DNA of 64,000 nt from Periplaneta americana (GCF_040183065.1 NC_091119.1:206667298-206731297); one strand, 5' to 3'; positions 11,641 through 23,107 are shown, counted from the stretch's first letter. A program made the numbers and translations. The notes: generated by a model not told the origin, from the sequence alone.

Positions 11641-12166
11641 CTACTCTTCCAGGGGTGAGCTAAAGTTTTATCTGTTTATATTGCTTTGTATCACAATTAT
11701 TAGCAAAATAAATCATTAAAAAATAGTTCATTTGTATTAATAACATTTAGAAGCACATTTATGGTACAGATTGCGAAGAGGTAACTGCAAAGCTTGTATT
11801 TATACAAACTACTAATGACGTTCTATTTTTCCTAACTGCAATAAACACGCTCTCTTTATTTTATGGTAAGAAGAATCAGTCATTTTGGTTTGAAACACTT
11901 TCGGCGTCTTCACACACACATACTACACCCAATCAAGAAGAATTAATGTACCAATCAATAAACATGCACAGCTATTGCTTGGGAATGTAATTAATTTCAA
12001 CTGAAACAGAAGGCAGTCAAGGTTTAAATTTAGCTCCTTATTCGTTATTACGTTTCTAAAGACACTTATGTTAATAAAATGTTTATCATAATTATGTAAT
12101 ACCATATCCGTACCAAGAGTAGAGACAATGAAAAAAGTAAAAATAAAATGACAGTAATAACAATAA
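11641..12166. other. Downstream sequence, nothing recognised
   Basis: Conserved with 61200-61690. No coding or RNA signal seen. Confidence 0.4.

Positions 12167-12211
<45 letters not shown>
12167..12211. repeat. (AAT)n microsatellite
   Basis: About 15 AAT triplets. Confidence 0.95.
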
Positions 12212-12310
12212 TTATTTCTTTCATTTATTTATTTATTTCGAATATTAATGTGCAAAACATCAGCACAAAATAAAAAACCAAACTAAACAGAACAAATGAT
12301 TAATAATAAT

Positions 12311-13143
12311 AATAGTTTTATTTTCCCTGGCAGAGTTAAGGCCATCAGGCCTTCTCTTCCACTCAACCAGGATCAAATCACATACAGAAAAATGCATACC
12401 GGTATACAAATATTATCTTAAAAATAATAATAAACATAATTAAGTAAAAAAGATAGATTGAATACATATACACAATCAGTATTAACTTTAAAATAACAAT
12501 AATAAAAATTATTTATATAATAAAAAATGAGACTGAATACATAATCACAAACAGGAAAATACATCTAGTATACAGTATTAACTAAAAAGAAAAAAAGAAT
12601 TAATACATATGAATATAATCTCACAACTAAAGGAACAGTACAATTAGTATGATCAGCACAGCACGTGTTACATTGAGACAATGACAATTACCTAGATATA
12701 AGTGTTAATGGAAAAATAAAGTAATGGCAGTATCATTCACCAAATGCAACAAAATAAATGGCAATATCTAACAAATAATAAAATATATTAAATAACAAGT
12801 AAGGATATATCATGCATAAGTAAAATCAAATCAGATCTTGCAAATTAGCACTTTTAATACACCTGGCTACTGGAGAAAGGGATTTAAATAATTTAGTGAA
12901 GAAAATTCTTTGCCCACGAAGACCTTTCACGGGAATTCTAAGGTAGGTGTTATGTATAAAAGAATCACAATCAATGACACTATTACTAGCATTATTAAAG
13001 AAAGTGTAATCAATATCCTGACGTCTCGATTACAGACTGGTACAGTTAAAATATTTACTAGCTAGTTCGTAATTTAAAGAAGAGGAGTTAGGTACAAATC
13101 TGAACGCACAAAGAAAAATTAATTTTCTTTGGATATTTTCTAG
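12311..13143 (-). mobile_element. CR1/L2-like LINE 3' end, copy A only
   Basis: On the minus strand the coding end reads VPNSSSLNYELASKYFN, then IPVKGLRGQRIFFTKLFKS and SPVARCIKSANL. A 3' UTR follows, ending in GAGAAGGCCTGATGGCC and TTAACTCTGCCAGGG. Related 3' ends occur at 18640-18715 (plus) and 34930-35010 (minus). Not present at the equivalent site of copy B. Confidence 0.7.
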
Positions 13144-13148
13144 TTTAG

Positions 13149-13207
<59 letters not shown>

Positions 13208-13214
13208 TAATGGC

Positions 13215-13245
<31 letters not shown>

Positions 13246-13262
13246 ATAATAATGATAATGGC

Positions 13263-13306
<44 letters not shown>

Positions 13307-13313
13307 TAAAGAC

Positions 13314-13349
<36 letters not shown>

Positions 13350-13350
13350 C
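13144..13350. repeat. Long interrupted (AAT)n array
   Basis: About 200 bases of AAT interrupted by GATAATGGC and GATAAAGAC variants. One of the longest triplet arrays in the window. Confidence 0.95.
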
Positions 13351-13576
13351 GTTGGCTACCTATGAAATATCCGTCAATACGGGATTTTGTGTCCCGTATT
13401 TAATTCATACAGGACAAGTTTTTCTGGTCTCAAATACGTGACATCTCTTACAATACGGGACATCTGGTAAGCGTAATTTCATATTATGTTCAAATAATTT
13501 TACTTTTTCACGCTGACTATGACTTTTCATTGAATTTAAGAATACGAGAGGATCGTAAGGACATTTCAATTAATGT

Positions 13577-13855
13577 TTTTTTAATGCCACCAGGTTGTCT
13601 TTTCGACATTTCTAGTCTTCTCTCCTGGCCGTGGCTTAGTTGTAACCTGGAAGGCGGAGTTACATTACCCCGATGATGTGTTAGGATGATTATGATAATG
13701 TGGTGCCAGGAGAGGTCTTAAATCTAAACTTAACCTAAATTGCAGACCATGGACGAACACAGGAATAAACCCCTTTAAGGAAAAATTCCTGTGCTCTAAC
13801 CGGGAATTGAACCCGGGACCTAATGAACTATATCCACTAGACCATGAGGCTGGTC
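13577..13855 (-). mobile_element. tRNA-derived SINE with target-site duplication
   Basis: The head on the minus strand has an A-box-like TGGTCTAGTGG and B box GGGTTCAATTCCC. The body has a conserved CACAGGAATTTTTCC and ends in a short A tract. The 13-base duplication TTTCAATTAATGT flanks it (13564-13576 and 13856-13868). Copy B (near 62813-62825) has the single, empty site. The same family lies at 40655-40880 on the plus strand. Confidence 0.88.
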
Positions 13856-13984
13856 TTTCAATTAATGTATGAATTTGTAGCCCAAACCATAAATATCATT
13901 AATATAATTACGCTGTCAAAATATTGCACTATAGTTTAGGACGCAGCAGACAAAGATACAACATCGGAAACGAGTTTTTCTGTA

Positions 13985-14281
13985 TCAACTATGATGATTG
14001 GATTGTTCTTTCTCTCTTTATCGGTTTTAATTTTCCCTGTAGTACTGACTTATAAACCATTGTGGCGGAGGGGAGGGAGGGTATTGTCTCTGAATCCACA
14101 TTGGATATCTACACAACGCGGACTCCCCTGGATGTGGGTCAACGCAGGGCCACCGCAGAAACATCACAAGACTTAGGACAACCACCCATTCCCATAGAGG
14201 GAAAATAAATTTCTTTCATTTCTGCACCGGGAATCGTACCACGGACCGCTTGGATGGGCAGAGCCACCGCGACGGACCTCA
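13985..14281 (-). mobile_element. tRNA-like SINE shared by both copies
   Basis: The minus-strand head near 14281 reads GTCGCGGTGGCTCTGCCC and then a B-box-like GGTACGATTCCCGG. The body contains CACATCCAGGGGAGTCCGCG. The copy B equivalent is about 63545-63867, so insertion predates the duplication. Short open frames here are not genes. Confidence 0.65.
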
Positions 14282-14435
14282 TGTACATTCATGTATCAGA
14301 ACTATTTTCACATCCACAGTTAAATTAAAATGTTGATTCATTTAACTCCTACACATGTGATCTTGTGTTCAAGAGTAACTTACTTGTTTGAGCAAGAATC
14401 AACGCAATTAGAGGGAAATTGTAATGTAAACAATG

Positions 14436-15557
14436 TAAACTTAGGAAATTAAATATAGATGCATTACGAGCACTTGATGTTTCTGTGTTCTTAGCAGTTT
14501 TAGGCATAAATTACATGAGAAGTCTCACTCCCATAGATGATGCATAACTTTAGACAAGTAGGGAAATATTGCCACAAAGGTAAAATAAATCTCTCTAAGC
14601 AATCTCGTAATGTTTTCCAAGAACTACAATAACCTCATTCCACTTTATAACATAAATGTTACCAACTGTACTGCGTTGTTGCAGAATTGCGTCAAAAATT
14701 GTCCTGATGCAGTTTATGGGTACTTAAACAGTGTGGCGGAACTTTCGGTTCTGCCGATAAATTTGTCAGCCTTAATATTGCTTCCAACATAATATGCTTT
14801 AAATAAGCTTAATGTAGGGTTCTAAAATTGTATTGTTGCGATATGAAGAACATGGGTTTAATATATGGAATACAACCTAATATTTTGGACACATTTCATC
14901 CAGTGAAAGCAAAACTGGTTCATATGCACGCACGTCCAATTTCGCCTCGTTTTGTAGTTACAGCCAATTTTGTGTCCCATTCATTCTGTAAGCAGTCTCA
15001 GCTACTACAACTAATTTTCCACTCCCACTGCCATAAGTATGACGTTATTAGCTTGTTCTTAGGAAAGTAATTAATGGACTTTGCCGTGATAATGTTGGTT
15101 GCTATTGACGACGGTACGAAGTCACATAGCTTTCTTTCCAGTAATCATTTGCAACATTTAATTCCCCATGTTATTAACACGCCTAGAGCCAGAGGAGTGG
15201 CGAAGATATAGAAAATTAAAATGCGCGTAAGCATTTAAAGATGTTTAAAACCATTAAACCTTTGAGACATTTGAGTCATTCTTTACCACAAGTATATATT
15301 TCTGGTATTTTTTCTAGGTAAAAGTCTGAATTGTTTTAATGTCGTGAAGTTGTGCCACAGTGGCTTCAAATAAAGCCACCTCCTAATTTGTACGCAAATT
15401 TATGAAAATAAGAATTGTTTGCAAATTTCATTTCCATTTTATATATTCTATTTCATTTGACCAATATCCACCTCAAACTTGTTCTGGTGCCTCAAAGGGT
15501 TAAACTACTTATTCTTACATTTCCTCATCTGTTGAGTAAAATTCTATTAAAATAATA
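14436..15557. other. Intergenic, nothing recognised
   Basis: AT-rich; no similarity to other parts of the window and no coding support. A short frame at 14610-14792 containing NCVKNC was considered and rejected. Confidence 0.4.
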
Positions 15558-16206
15558 CACTCAGGGACAAAAAAACCGGACACTTCTATATTTGCTTGTG
15601 TTTTGTTGCCAATTATTTCAAAATGAAACAAAACTCATTTAAACAAAATAATGTTTCATTTAGCACCTTATACGACAACATTTGAAAAAAAAAAATCTCT
15701 GATGAGAAAATTTACAAAAAATTACAAAGGGCGTATAACTATGGCATTGTTTGGTCTAACTGTTTTTTCATTTTATGGTGCCTTAACCATTAAAAACTGT
15801 TTTTAGTAACGGGTATTACCCCCTCTGGCTTGAATAACTGCATCCATAATTCTTGGCATGCTCTCAATTTGGTTAGCAATGTCTTCTTGAGGAATAAGTT
15901 CCCATTCTTCGCCAAGTGCTCGCCTCAACTCTTGTAACGATTCTGGTCTCGGTCGTCTATTCTTAACACGCCGTCCCAGCATGTTCCACACGTGTTCAAT
16001 TGGGTTCATGTCTGGACTCCTTGCTGGCCATGGAAGAACATGGATTCCCACTTCTTGGAGATAATCTCCGACCACATGGGCAATATGCGGCCGTGCATTA
16101 TCATGCATTAAAACAAAATTATCGCCTACAAATTGGCCAAATGGCACAACATGATCAGCCAAACTTTCATTTATATACCTATCAGCTGTTAGTCTTACTC
16201 TTTGAC
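15558..16206 (-). pseudogene. Tc1-like transposon, 3' part only
   Basis: The end at 15558 reads CACTCAGGGACAAAAAAACC after TA, a Tc1-type terminus. Minus-strand coding runs from LRQRVRLTADRYINESL through VLMHDNARPHIAHVV and WPARSPDMNPIEHVW to a stop at 15803. Asp (HDN) and Glu (IEH) are 34 residues apart, the DD34E signature. The N-terminal half and other end are missing: at about 16206 the frame enters the duplicated OBP block. Confidence 0.88.
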
Positions 16207-16868
16207 GTAAGGAGTCTGTCTCTATGGCAACGTAAGATGTGAAGCTTCTCACTTGTTCCTCTTAAAACAACTAGAAATGTCATCCAGACACTAATGGAAA
16301 GAACATTAATTACGCTCTTTATAAAAACTGCTATCACCTTACATTTGTATTGAAGCAACGCGTATTGGTCACTGTTTTATTACTGCTAAATATTCTTTGT
16401 TCCAGGCCCAACTTGCGATGACCGGAGAGTGGCACTTCGGAAGAAATACAACGTGGAATAGACTCCTAAGTAAGGTGCAATGATGTAACCTGCATAAGTG
16501 ACAACATCCATGCCAAGAAATATTTAGCTCATTTATGTTAAGGCAAAGGTTTTGTAATTACCTTGTAAATTATCTGTCTGAACTTCATTAAATATGTTAA
16601 TTCTAAAATAATAACATTTCAAATTTTGTGATAATTGTCACAAAAGTTCTTAAGGATTCACGGAAGTTTAGGTACCGTAAAAATAAACTAAACAAGGTAT
16701 CTTGGTTACGATATAATTTGAATTTCATATAGGTTGCCAGAGTTTCAGAATTGAAATAGGAAACGGTTGCAACATTTAACTCTAGAAAATTACGAAGAAC
16801 TTCTAAGAAAGAGACAGAGAGAGTTCTGTGAGCTTCATCTCAGACCATATACTAGCACCTTAAAGCAC
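16207..16868 (+). repeat. Third copy of the OBP terminal-exon block
   Basis: Matches 9001-9618 and about 57990-58810, including intron end, exon and 3' flank. It ends at TACTAGCACCTTAAAGCACAG, where a different LINE begins. Confidence 0.85.
16406..16461 (+). pseudogene. OBP-C relic: orphan third terminal exon
   Basis: Acceptor TTCTTTGTTCCAG, then a frame that after an incoming G reads G-PTCDDRRVALRKKYNVE and stops at TAG (16459-16461). Cysteine and RKKYN core are kept. The flanking block 16207-16868 matches 9001-9618 and about 57990-58810. I find no matching exons 7 or 8 before it. The block is joined at about 16206 to a broken Tc1 element, so I infer a gene fragment that lost its 5' exons. 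It could still serve as an alternative last exon of OBP-A, which would need transcripts to test. Confidence 0.7.
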
Positions 16869-16879
16869 AGTACATACAT

Positions 16880-17330
16880 AAGTGTTCTGCCCAAGGGCAG
16901 GTCTTTCACTGCAAACCCAGAATTCTCCAATCTTTCCTATTTTCTGTCTTCCTTTTCGTTTCCTCACATGATCCAAATATCTTAATGTCGTCTATCATCT
17001 GATATCTTCTTCTGCCCCGAACTCTTCTCCCGTTCATCATTCCTTCCAGTGCATCCTTCTGTAGGCAGTTTCTCCACAGCCAGCGACCCAGCCATTTCCT
17101 TTTTCTCTTTCTGATCAGTTTCAGCATAATTCTTTCTTCACCCACTCTTTCCAACACAGGTCCGTTTCTTATTCTGTCTGTCCACTTCACACGTTTCATT
17201 TTTCTCCATATCCACATTTCAAATGATTCTATTTGCTTCTATTCACTTCGTTGCAATGTTCATTTTCTGTCCCATACAATACCACACTCCACATAAAGCA
17301 CTTCACTAGTCTCTTCCTTAGTTCTTTTAA
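16880..17330 (-). pseudogene. LINE ORF C-terminal fragment, family 3
   Basis: Minus-strand reading MWIWRKMKRVKWTDRIRNG, then RKWLGRWLWRN, ALEGMMNGRRVRGRRRYQ and MIDDIKIFG. This layout, a WxGH-like core followed by a basic GRRxRGRRR and a DDI motif, is typical of the C-terminal end of RTE/Jockey-type LINE polyproteins. 5' truncated. Confidence 0.65.
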
Positions 17331-17420
17331 ATTTATGTTAGAGAAATGAATCTGTAAGAATTACAATAACAGAAATGAGAATACTCTATATTAATTTGTA
17401 ATTGTATAATTCATTACTCT

Positions 17421-17650
17421 ACGACGCTTTATCTACTGCTATGGCTATCTAGCGTCTGAGTGTGATGAAGGTGGTAATGCCAACCAAATGAGTCCAGAGT
17501 CCAACGCCGCAAGTTACCCAGCATTTGCTCTTACTGGCTTGAGAGAAAACCCCGGAAATAAATCGCCTCTAAATAGCTTTCCTAAACAGGATTTTAACCC
17601 GGGTCCGCTCGTTCCGCGGTCACACATCCTAACCGTTACTCATGTTACGG
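17421..17650 (-). mobile_element. tRNA-derived SINE, family with GTTACCCAGCATTTGCTC
   Basis: Shares GTTACCCAGCATTTGCTC and GAGAAAACCCCGG with the better-preserved copy at 41470-41735. The tRNA-like head lies at the right end, with a damaged B box around 17598-17610. Confidence 0.7.
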
Positions 17651-17989
17651 TACTATTTAATTATTATTAATAGTTGCAATGCTAATAATGTTCAGCAAGT
17701 CTGGCGACTGATGTTAGCTATTAGAGATGCCGACGTGCTGTAATCTTGTCGTGCTGGCATTTTTTTACTGTACCGGTGGTTTTATTCCCTATTTTTAGGT
17801 CTGTATGTCCAGATATTTCACTTCCCATAGCACTGACACACATGTAGTGTCATTTCATGGAATTTATAGTAGTCAAGTTGAATGGTCTTTATATGTTAAG
17901 TATATTGTAATCTGTGAATTAAACTAACCTTATTTTGTTTATTTTGGTACATGCAAGATCATGTGTTCTTCAGGCATAGCACTACTAGG
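17651..17989. other. Intergenic, nothing recognised
   Basis: No similarity or coding signal recognised. Confidence 0.35.
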
Positions 17990-18715
17990 CTTACTAAATA
18001 AATGTTTAGAGGAATTCTTGAGGCTGATCACGTAACACTATCCCTCGAAATGTTGTCCTGGCTCAGTCTAGAAGATCGTAGGAAAATCCACTGTCTTTCC
18101 CTTCTCTTTCACATATTGCATTTCTCCACTCCTGTCTATCTTGCGTCTCGTTTTCAAAATTTATCCACCCATCATAACCTAGACACACGATCACAACACT
18201 CCTCAATATTATCCATTCCCTCCCACCGAACATCCTCATATTCATCTTCTTTCACTGTGGCTGTTCCTCGACTTTGGAATTCCCTACCGAGTAATGTCAT
18301 GGACTGTCAGACATCAAACCAATTTAAGAATACCCTAACGAAATATTTTTCTAACAATTATTGTTAACAATAATAGCTGTTTCAGGTTTCTCAATGTTTA
18401 ATGGTTATATATATCACAGATAAATATCTAAATAACCCATTATTATTATTATTATTATTACTATTATTATTATTACTATTATTATTACCATTATTATTAT
18501 CATTATTATTATAACTATTTCTTACCAGTGTTTATTATTGTCACACTAACATTAGTTATCAAATTTTCATTATTTACTTTCATGTTGTTTTATGATCTAG
18601 ATATTAACGTAATAACTATGTAACCAATTGTATTTAATTAGAATTAGAGTCTGGCTGGGCGGAAGAGAAGGCCTACTGGCCTTAGCTCTGCCAGATTAAA
18701 TAAATAAATAATAAT
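17990..18715 (+). mobile_element. CR1/L2-like LINE 3' end
   Basis: The open frame at 18002-18367 ends with SFTVAVPRLWNSLPSNV and FKNTLTKYFSNNYC, the typical C-terminus of CR1/L2 reverse transcriptase proteins. The 3' UTR carries an ATT array (18440-18515) and ends with AGAGAAGGCCTACTGGCC and GCTCTGCCAGATTAAATAAA. 5' truncated. Confidence 0.8.
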
Positions 18716-18760
18716 TATAATTATTATTATTATTATTGTTATTATTATTATTATTATTAA
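18716..18760. repeat. (ATT)n microsatellite
   Basis: ATT triplets following the LINE tail. Confidence 0.9.
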
Positions 18761-18799
18761 ACTGGCAATTGTTATTTGAGATGCATTTATTTCAAACTA

Positions 18800-19790
18800 T
18801 AGATGAAAGCCGCTTCACTCACAAGGGAAGGGTTTCGGCTCGAACAGGAATTTCGTATCCAAAATTTCTTTACAGGCCCATCTTTACATCTCTGTAAAGC
18901 TCCCAAAAGCATTCGTTTGTGTAATGTGTGGTTTGTCTGTTAGAGCACTGTACAAGTTGAAGGGTGGGAAGAGCACTGCACAAGTTAAGGGGATGGGACA
19001 GCTTACCCGTAAGCCTAGCCTAGCCTAGCCTAGAAGCTAGTGCGAGTGATAAAATGTCTAAAGCCCATTTAAGAACATTTTTCTCCAACATTCTGTCTGA
19101 AAATATTGCAGCTAATCAAAAGTATATACTGTTGTGTGAGTCATTGAATGGGCACAAGGACACGACCTTAATAAATTAATCATTCCAAGACTAAGATATG
19201 GAATGCATGATCATTCCACCTAAAAAAAACTAAATATTTCCAGCCTCTGAATATCTATTTCCTTAGACAATACAAAATATATGCTCGGAGGATAACAGAT
19301 TGCATAAGGTCTCTTGCTGAGAATCCAGAACTTAACTTGGGAATCGAGTATTTATAATGAAAATGCACTCTGTTGTTCATAACCAGTTGTCTGCTCCAGT
19401 GTACCGCCCTATGCTTCAGTATTCCTGGCAGTCAGCTGGTTACGTGAATCGTGAACAAGTCTCGGAGTTCAAAAATGTAATTCAGGTAGCATTTGATTGT
19501 TCAGCACTGGAGTGTGGTTCAGTAGATTGTTCAGGTGTTGCTTCTGCGTGTTGTGCTTATCGCTCTGCTCCATGCTGTTTCATGCATTTTATAGAGAATC
19601 CTCATGTACATTTTTAAAGAAGTGTATTGACCAATACCAACCAAACGGAGAGTTAGACAAATGAATGCTTTTACGGTCTTCATCATCATTGTGAGGTAAG
19701 CCCCTGTACAAATTTTTAACCAAAAATTCCTGTTCGAGCCGAAACCCTTCCCTTGTCAGTAAAACACGACCACTCATCCTCGCGCACCTG
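18800..19790. mobile_element. Internally deleted DNA transposon with inverted ends
   Basis: Left CAAGGGAAGGGTTTCGGCTC then GAACAGGAATTT (about 18821-18852) is mirrored at about 19722-19756. Inside, plus strand, are remnants of a transposon protein: NIYFLRQYKIYARRITD, MKMHSVVHNQLSAPVYRPML, QYSWQSAGYV and a cysteine-rich tail. I associate these motifs with an uncharacterised transposon-encoded family in arthropods. Exact ends not set. Confidence 0.6.
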
Positions 19791-20084
19791 TCCAATTGCT
19801 TTCCGCACACGTACCCCGAGAGCCAGTTCTTCCTTGAAGAGATCTGGATGGGCTATAAATCATGATATTTAGATAAATAAGTTATTTGTATTATCTTTCT
19901 TATAACGCATTATTAAACAAATATTAATTATATAATTTTCTTCATATTTTGCACAATCTAAATGATTGCCTATAATTATGTAGATAGGAAAACAATATTC
20001 TATGCGTAATGACACAATCCTGAGTGTACTTCATTGTAACCATGTTCTTTTTTAGTTTATTATGTAACGACAATATCAAATGCC

Positions 20085-20618
20085 TGCTATTATTCTGTTC
20101 AGAAGCTTTGTCATAGAGTGTCTTTAAAAAAAACAAAACTGAAAGTTACAATTTATAAAACAGTTATATTACCGATTGTTCTGTATGCTTGTGAAATTTG
20201 GACTCTCACTTTGAGAGAGGAACAGAGGTTAAGGGTGTTCGAGAATAATGTGTTTACAAGAATATTTGAGGCTAAGAGGGATGAAGTTACAGGAGAATGG
20301 AGAAAGTTACACAACACAGAACTGCACGCATTGTATTCTTCACCTGACATAATTAGGAACATTAAATCCAGACGTTTGAGATGGGCAGGGCATGTAGCAC
20401 GTATTGGCGAATCCAGAAATGCATAAAGAGTGTTAGTTGAGAGACCTGATGTAAAAAGACCTTAGGGGAGGCCGAGACGTAGATGGAAGGATAATATTAA
20501 AATGGACTTCAGGTGGGATATGATAGTAGGGACTGGATTAATCTTGGTCAGGATAGGGATCGAGGGCGGGCTTATGTGAGGGCGGCAATGAACCTCCGAG
20601 TTCTTTAAAAGCCAGTAA
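20085..20618 (+). pseudogene. RTE-like LINE family 1, 3' end
   Basis: Reads [74 protein letters not shown], then stops and frameshifts. Ends with the LINE's simple-repeat tail AGTAAGTAAGTA. Confidence 0.85.
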
Positions 20619-21695
20619 GTAAGTATCAACTACTTGATTATTTAACTTCGATCGGATTGGTTATAGCAAGGTGTTATTGGCGAGATGAGACTGAGGATTC
20701 GCCATATATTACCTGACATTTGCCTTCGATACTCTATGGTGAGTTTACTCTGTTACCATTCGCACAGAACAAGTGCTCGGATCCCTTCTCTTGCGAGGAC
20801 TGCGGCGTCCCTCTCTCCACTGGCTGCCCTGACTTATAGCATACCTGCCCTGCTGTGTTCTTTTGTGTTCCTTGCCCTCCTTATGTGTTAGCTATTAGGT
20901 TGTCCATTTTTTACTTTCCCCTACAAATTCTTTATGTTCCTTCATATAGAATGGCGAAAATAGGAGTAAGACAAATGGCCAACAGGCTTGCAGCTCACAT
21001 AGACTTTTCGTCTGAGCTACAAATTGCCTTACAAGGATGAGTTTTCGCGTATCTTTTAAATGTTCCTCCATCCATTCCCAAATTAATTCATTTATTCATG
21101 TTGCGAAACGTTGATGTATCTACATCCTGGTACGGAGCTAAAAATAAAAAAATTCTCACCGCATGTGACACTTTGCTAGGAATTGTGTATATTAGAAAAA
21201 AAATAGTGCGCAGTATAAAAATTATTCGTGGAGGAAGGCCATGCATGATGCTTTTATTTCCTTGTTGCTAAGTTACCAGTCTCTAAATTTAATTAGCAGG
21301 GCTCGGATAATTATATAATTACAGTTTTTTTTCTATTAACATTAAGATGCGACATTTGTGATATGTTGGAGTTTCATGCCAATTAGAGTCTAAAAACGTA
21401 AACTTTAATGTCCATATATTTACATATTTTGCTTATAAGTAGGCCTACATATTCTCACATATTTTACTCATACGTAGGTATTTTTACATATTTATTAACA
21501 TTTCCATGCTTAGTTGCAATTTTATTGAAATTCATAAAATATCCTGGAAGTGTATGCCCTTGCATGACACGGTCAAAAAGGTCACCTGTCTTGAATCTCA
21601 CTGTCCGACCGTCGGTCACGTGATGCTCACCTTGCCACTGCGTGTCCGTCGGTCGCGTAATGCGCAATTTGTCACCGCGCACACTGTGCAACTTT
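20619..21695. other. Intergenic, nothing recognised
   Basis: Short open frames show no family features. A GTCGGTCACGTGATG / GTCGGTCGCGTAATG near-repeat lies around 21611-21661. Confidence 0.35.
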
Positions 21696-21870
21696 CTTAA
21701 TCTAGCTGGACAAAATTAATAACTTCTCTCCTTTTGAACAGATTTTCATGAAACTTTATCCAGAACTTCATTGTAACGTATTTGATTTCAGGACAAACTC
21801 TGATTACACAAATAAAGCTTTCAGGTATAATTCTCTGTAAAGTTGATTTGAATAATTTCGAGGGAAAAAT

Positions 21871-21947
21871 TGTTCCGGTGCCGGGTATCGAACCCGGGAC
21901 CTTTGGTTTAACGTACGAACGCTCTACCAACTGAGCTACCCGAGAAC
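21871..21947 (-). repeat. tRNA-like SINE unit 1
   Basis: The minus strand folds as a cloverleaf: A box TAGCTCAGTTGG, anticodon arm TTCGT/ACCAA (imperfect), B box GGTTCGATACC and matching acceptor. Embedded in a ~290-base tandem unit, so more likely a tRNA-derived repeat than a functional gene. Confidence 0.7.
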
Positions 21948-22156
21948 TCTACCCGACACCGATCCAATTTTTCCCTCTATATCCACAGACCTCAAAGTGG
22001 GCTGACAACCGTCAAGCAACCAACATTGAGTGCACACTAACTCTGTGTGACTTAAATTGTGGTTTTCTGTTAACGAACAGTGACGTGAATTATGCAAATC
22101 AAGCTTGCAGGTATAACTCCCTGTAAAGTTGATTTGAAAAATTTCGAGGGAAAAAT

Positions 22157-22233
22157 TGTTCCGGGGCCGGGCATCGAACCCGGGACCTTTGGTTAAACGT
22201 ACCAACGCTCTACCAACTGAGCTACCCGAGAAC
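22157..22233 (-). repeat. tRNA-like SINE unit 2
   Basis: Same cloverleaf as unit 1, about 286 bases downstream, with the spacer containing GGGCTGACAACCGTCAAGCA and TTAAATTGTGGTTTTCTGTT repeated. Confidence 0.7.
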
Positions 22234-22442
22234 TCTACCAGACATGGATCCAATTTTTCCCTCTATATCCACAGACCTCAAACTGGGCTGACAACCGTCA
22301 AGCAACCAACTTCGAGTGCACGTTAACTCCGTGTGACTTAAATTGTGGTTTTCTGTTAACGAACAGTGACGTGTATTATGCAAATCAAGCTTTCAGGTAT
22401 AACTCCCTGTAAAGTTGATTTGAATAATTTCGAGGGAATAAT

Positions 22443-22506
22443 TGTTCCGGGGCCGGGCATCGAACCCGGGACCTTTGGTTTAACGTACCAACGCTCTACC
22501 AACTGA
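22443..22506 (-). repeat. tRNA-like SINE unit 3, truncated
   Basis: Loses its 5' end at 22506, where the sequence switches to an inverted copy. Confidence 0.7.
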
Positions 22507-22524
22507 TCGGTAATGTCTGGTAGA

Positions 22525-22600
22525 GTTCTCGGGTAGCTCAGTTGGTAGAGCGTTGGTACGTTAAACCAAAGGTCCCGGGTTCGATGCCCGGCCCGGAACA
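22525..22600 (+). repeat. tRNA-like SINE unit 4, inverted
   Basis: Plus-strand cloverleaf: A box TAGCTCAGTTGG, anticodon stem TTGGT/ACCAA around the loop ACGTTAA (formal anticodon GTT, but C at position 33), T arm CCGGG-TTCGATG-CCCGG. The unusual C33 and repeat context argue against a working tRNA-Asn. Confidence 0.7.
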
Positions 22601-23107
22601 ATTTTCCTTCGAAATTATTCAAACTCTGATTACGTTTGTGTAAGGTAAACTACCCCTTTATAGGGAATGAATTTACACAAAATTATTATTTTCTTTTCTA
22701 TCTAACATATTTTATAAAACTTTATGCAGAAATTTAAGGTAGCATATTTTATTTGTGTACAAACTTTTATTACATTTGCCTAAGGAGAACTACCCATTTC
22801 TAGAGGATGAATTTAAACAAAATTAATAACATTTCTCCTATCTAACATATTTTCATGAAAATTTATGCAGAACTTACAGGTAGCGTATTCGATTAGTGTA
22901 ACAACACTCTGAGTACATACTTTTACACAAGAAAAATTCTCTCTTGTAGGGGTTCAATTAAACAAAATTAGTAACTATCAATGCAAATGAATATATAAAA
23001 AAAAATTGTTATAAAATATGTAGGCTTACCTTATCCTGTTTAATTAATGGTATATGTTATGAATTGTTGAAATGTATCCACATTTATGTCAAATCTTACT
23101 TACATAT

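Larger units (their letters stand above)
1..14435 (+). repeat. Segmental duplication, copy A (3' half of OBP-A)
   Basis: Matches 50217-64000 in the same order and orientation: foldback repeat, long-TIR transposon, CRE-containing foldback, exon 7, RTE-type LINE, exon 8, exon 9, second LINE, SINE. Copy-specific insertions interrupt the match. The match reaches both window ends, so the duplicated unit may be as large as the ~50 kb offset, consistent with whole-gene tandem duplication. Confidence 0.88.
21700..22990. repeat. ~145-base satellite-like repeat interrupted by a tRNA-like array
   Basis: Units containing TCTAACATATTTTCATGAAA and TGCAGAACTTA-like text occur at about 21700-21795, 22622-22760, 22761-22905 and 22906-22985. 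The tRNA-like dimers (21795-22620) appear inserted between the first unit and the rest; both sides resume with CAAACTCTGATTAC. Confidence 0.7.

Noticed and set aside
14610..14792. Short frame with NCVKNC that resembles an OBP C-X3-C exon
   Set aside because: A possible acceptor (TTGCAG) precedes it, but there is no matching donor, phase or resemblance to OBP-B exon 5 beyond the two cysteines.
19012..19032. AGCCTAGCCTAGCCTAGCC, possible telomere-like repeat
   Set aside because: The insect telomere repeat is TTAGG/CCTAA; this is CCTAG, only four units long, inside a transposon.
19357..19617. 86-residue cysteine-rich frame as a secreted peptide
   Set aside because: No signal peptide; MHSVVHNQL and YRPMLQYSW match a transposon protein remnant inside inverted repeats.
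20935..21040. Short frame MAKIGVRQMANRLAAHIDFS
   Set aside because: Too short, no neighbours or conservation to support it.
22525..22600. Functional tRNA-Asn gene
   Set aside because: Good cloverleaf, but C at position 33, an imperfect acceptor stem, and it is one unit of a repeated array.
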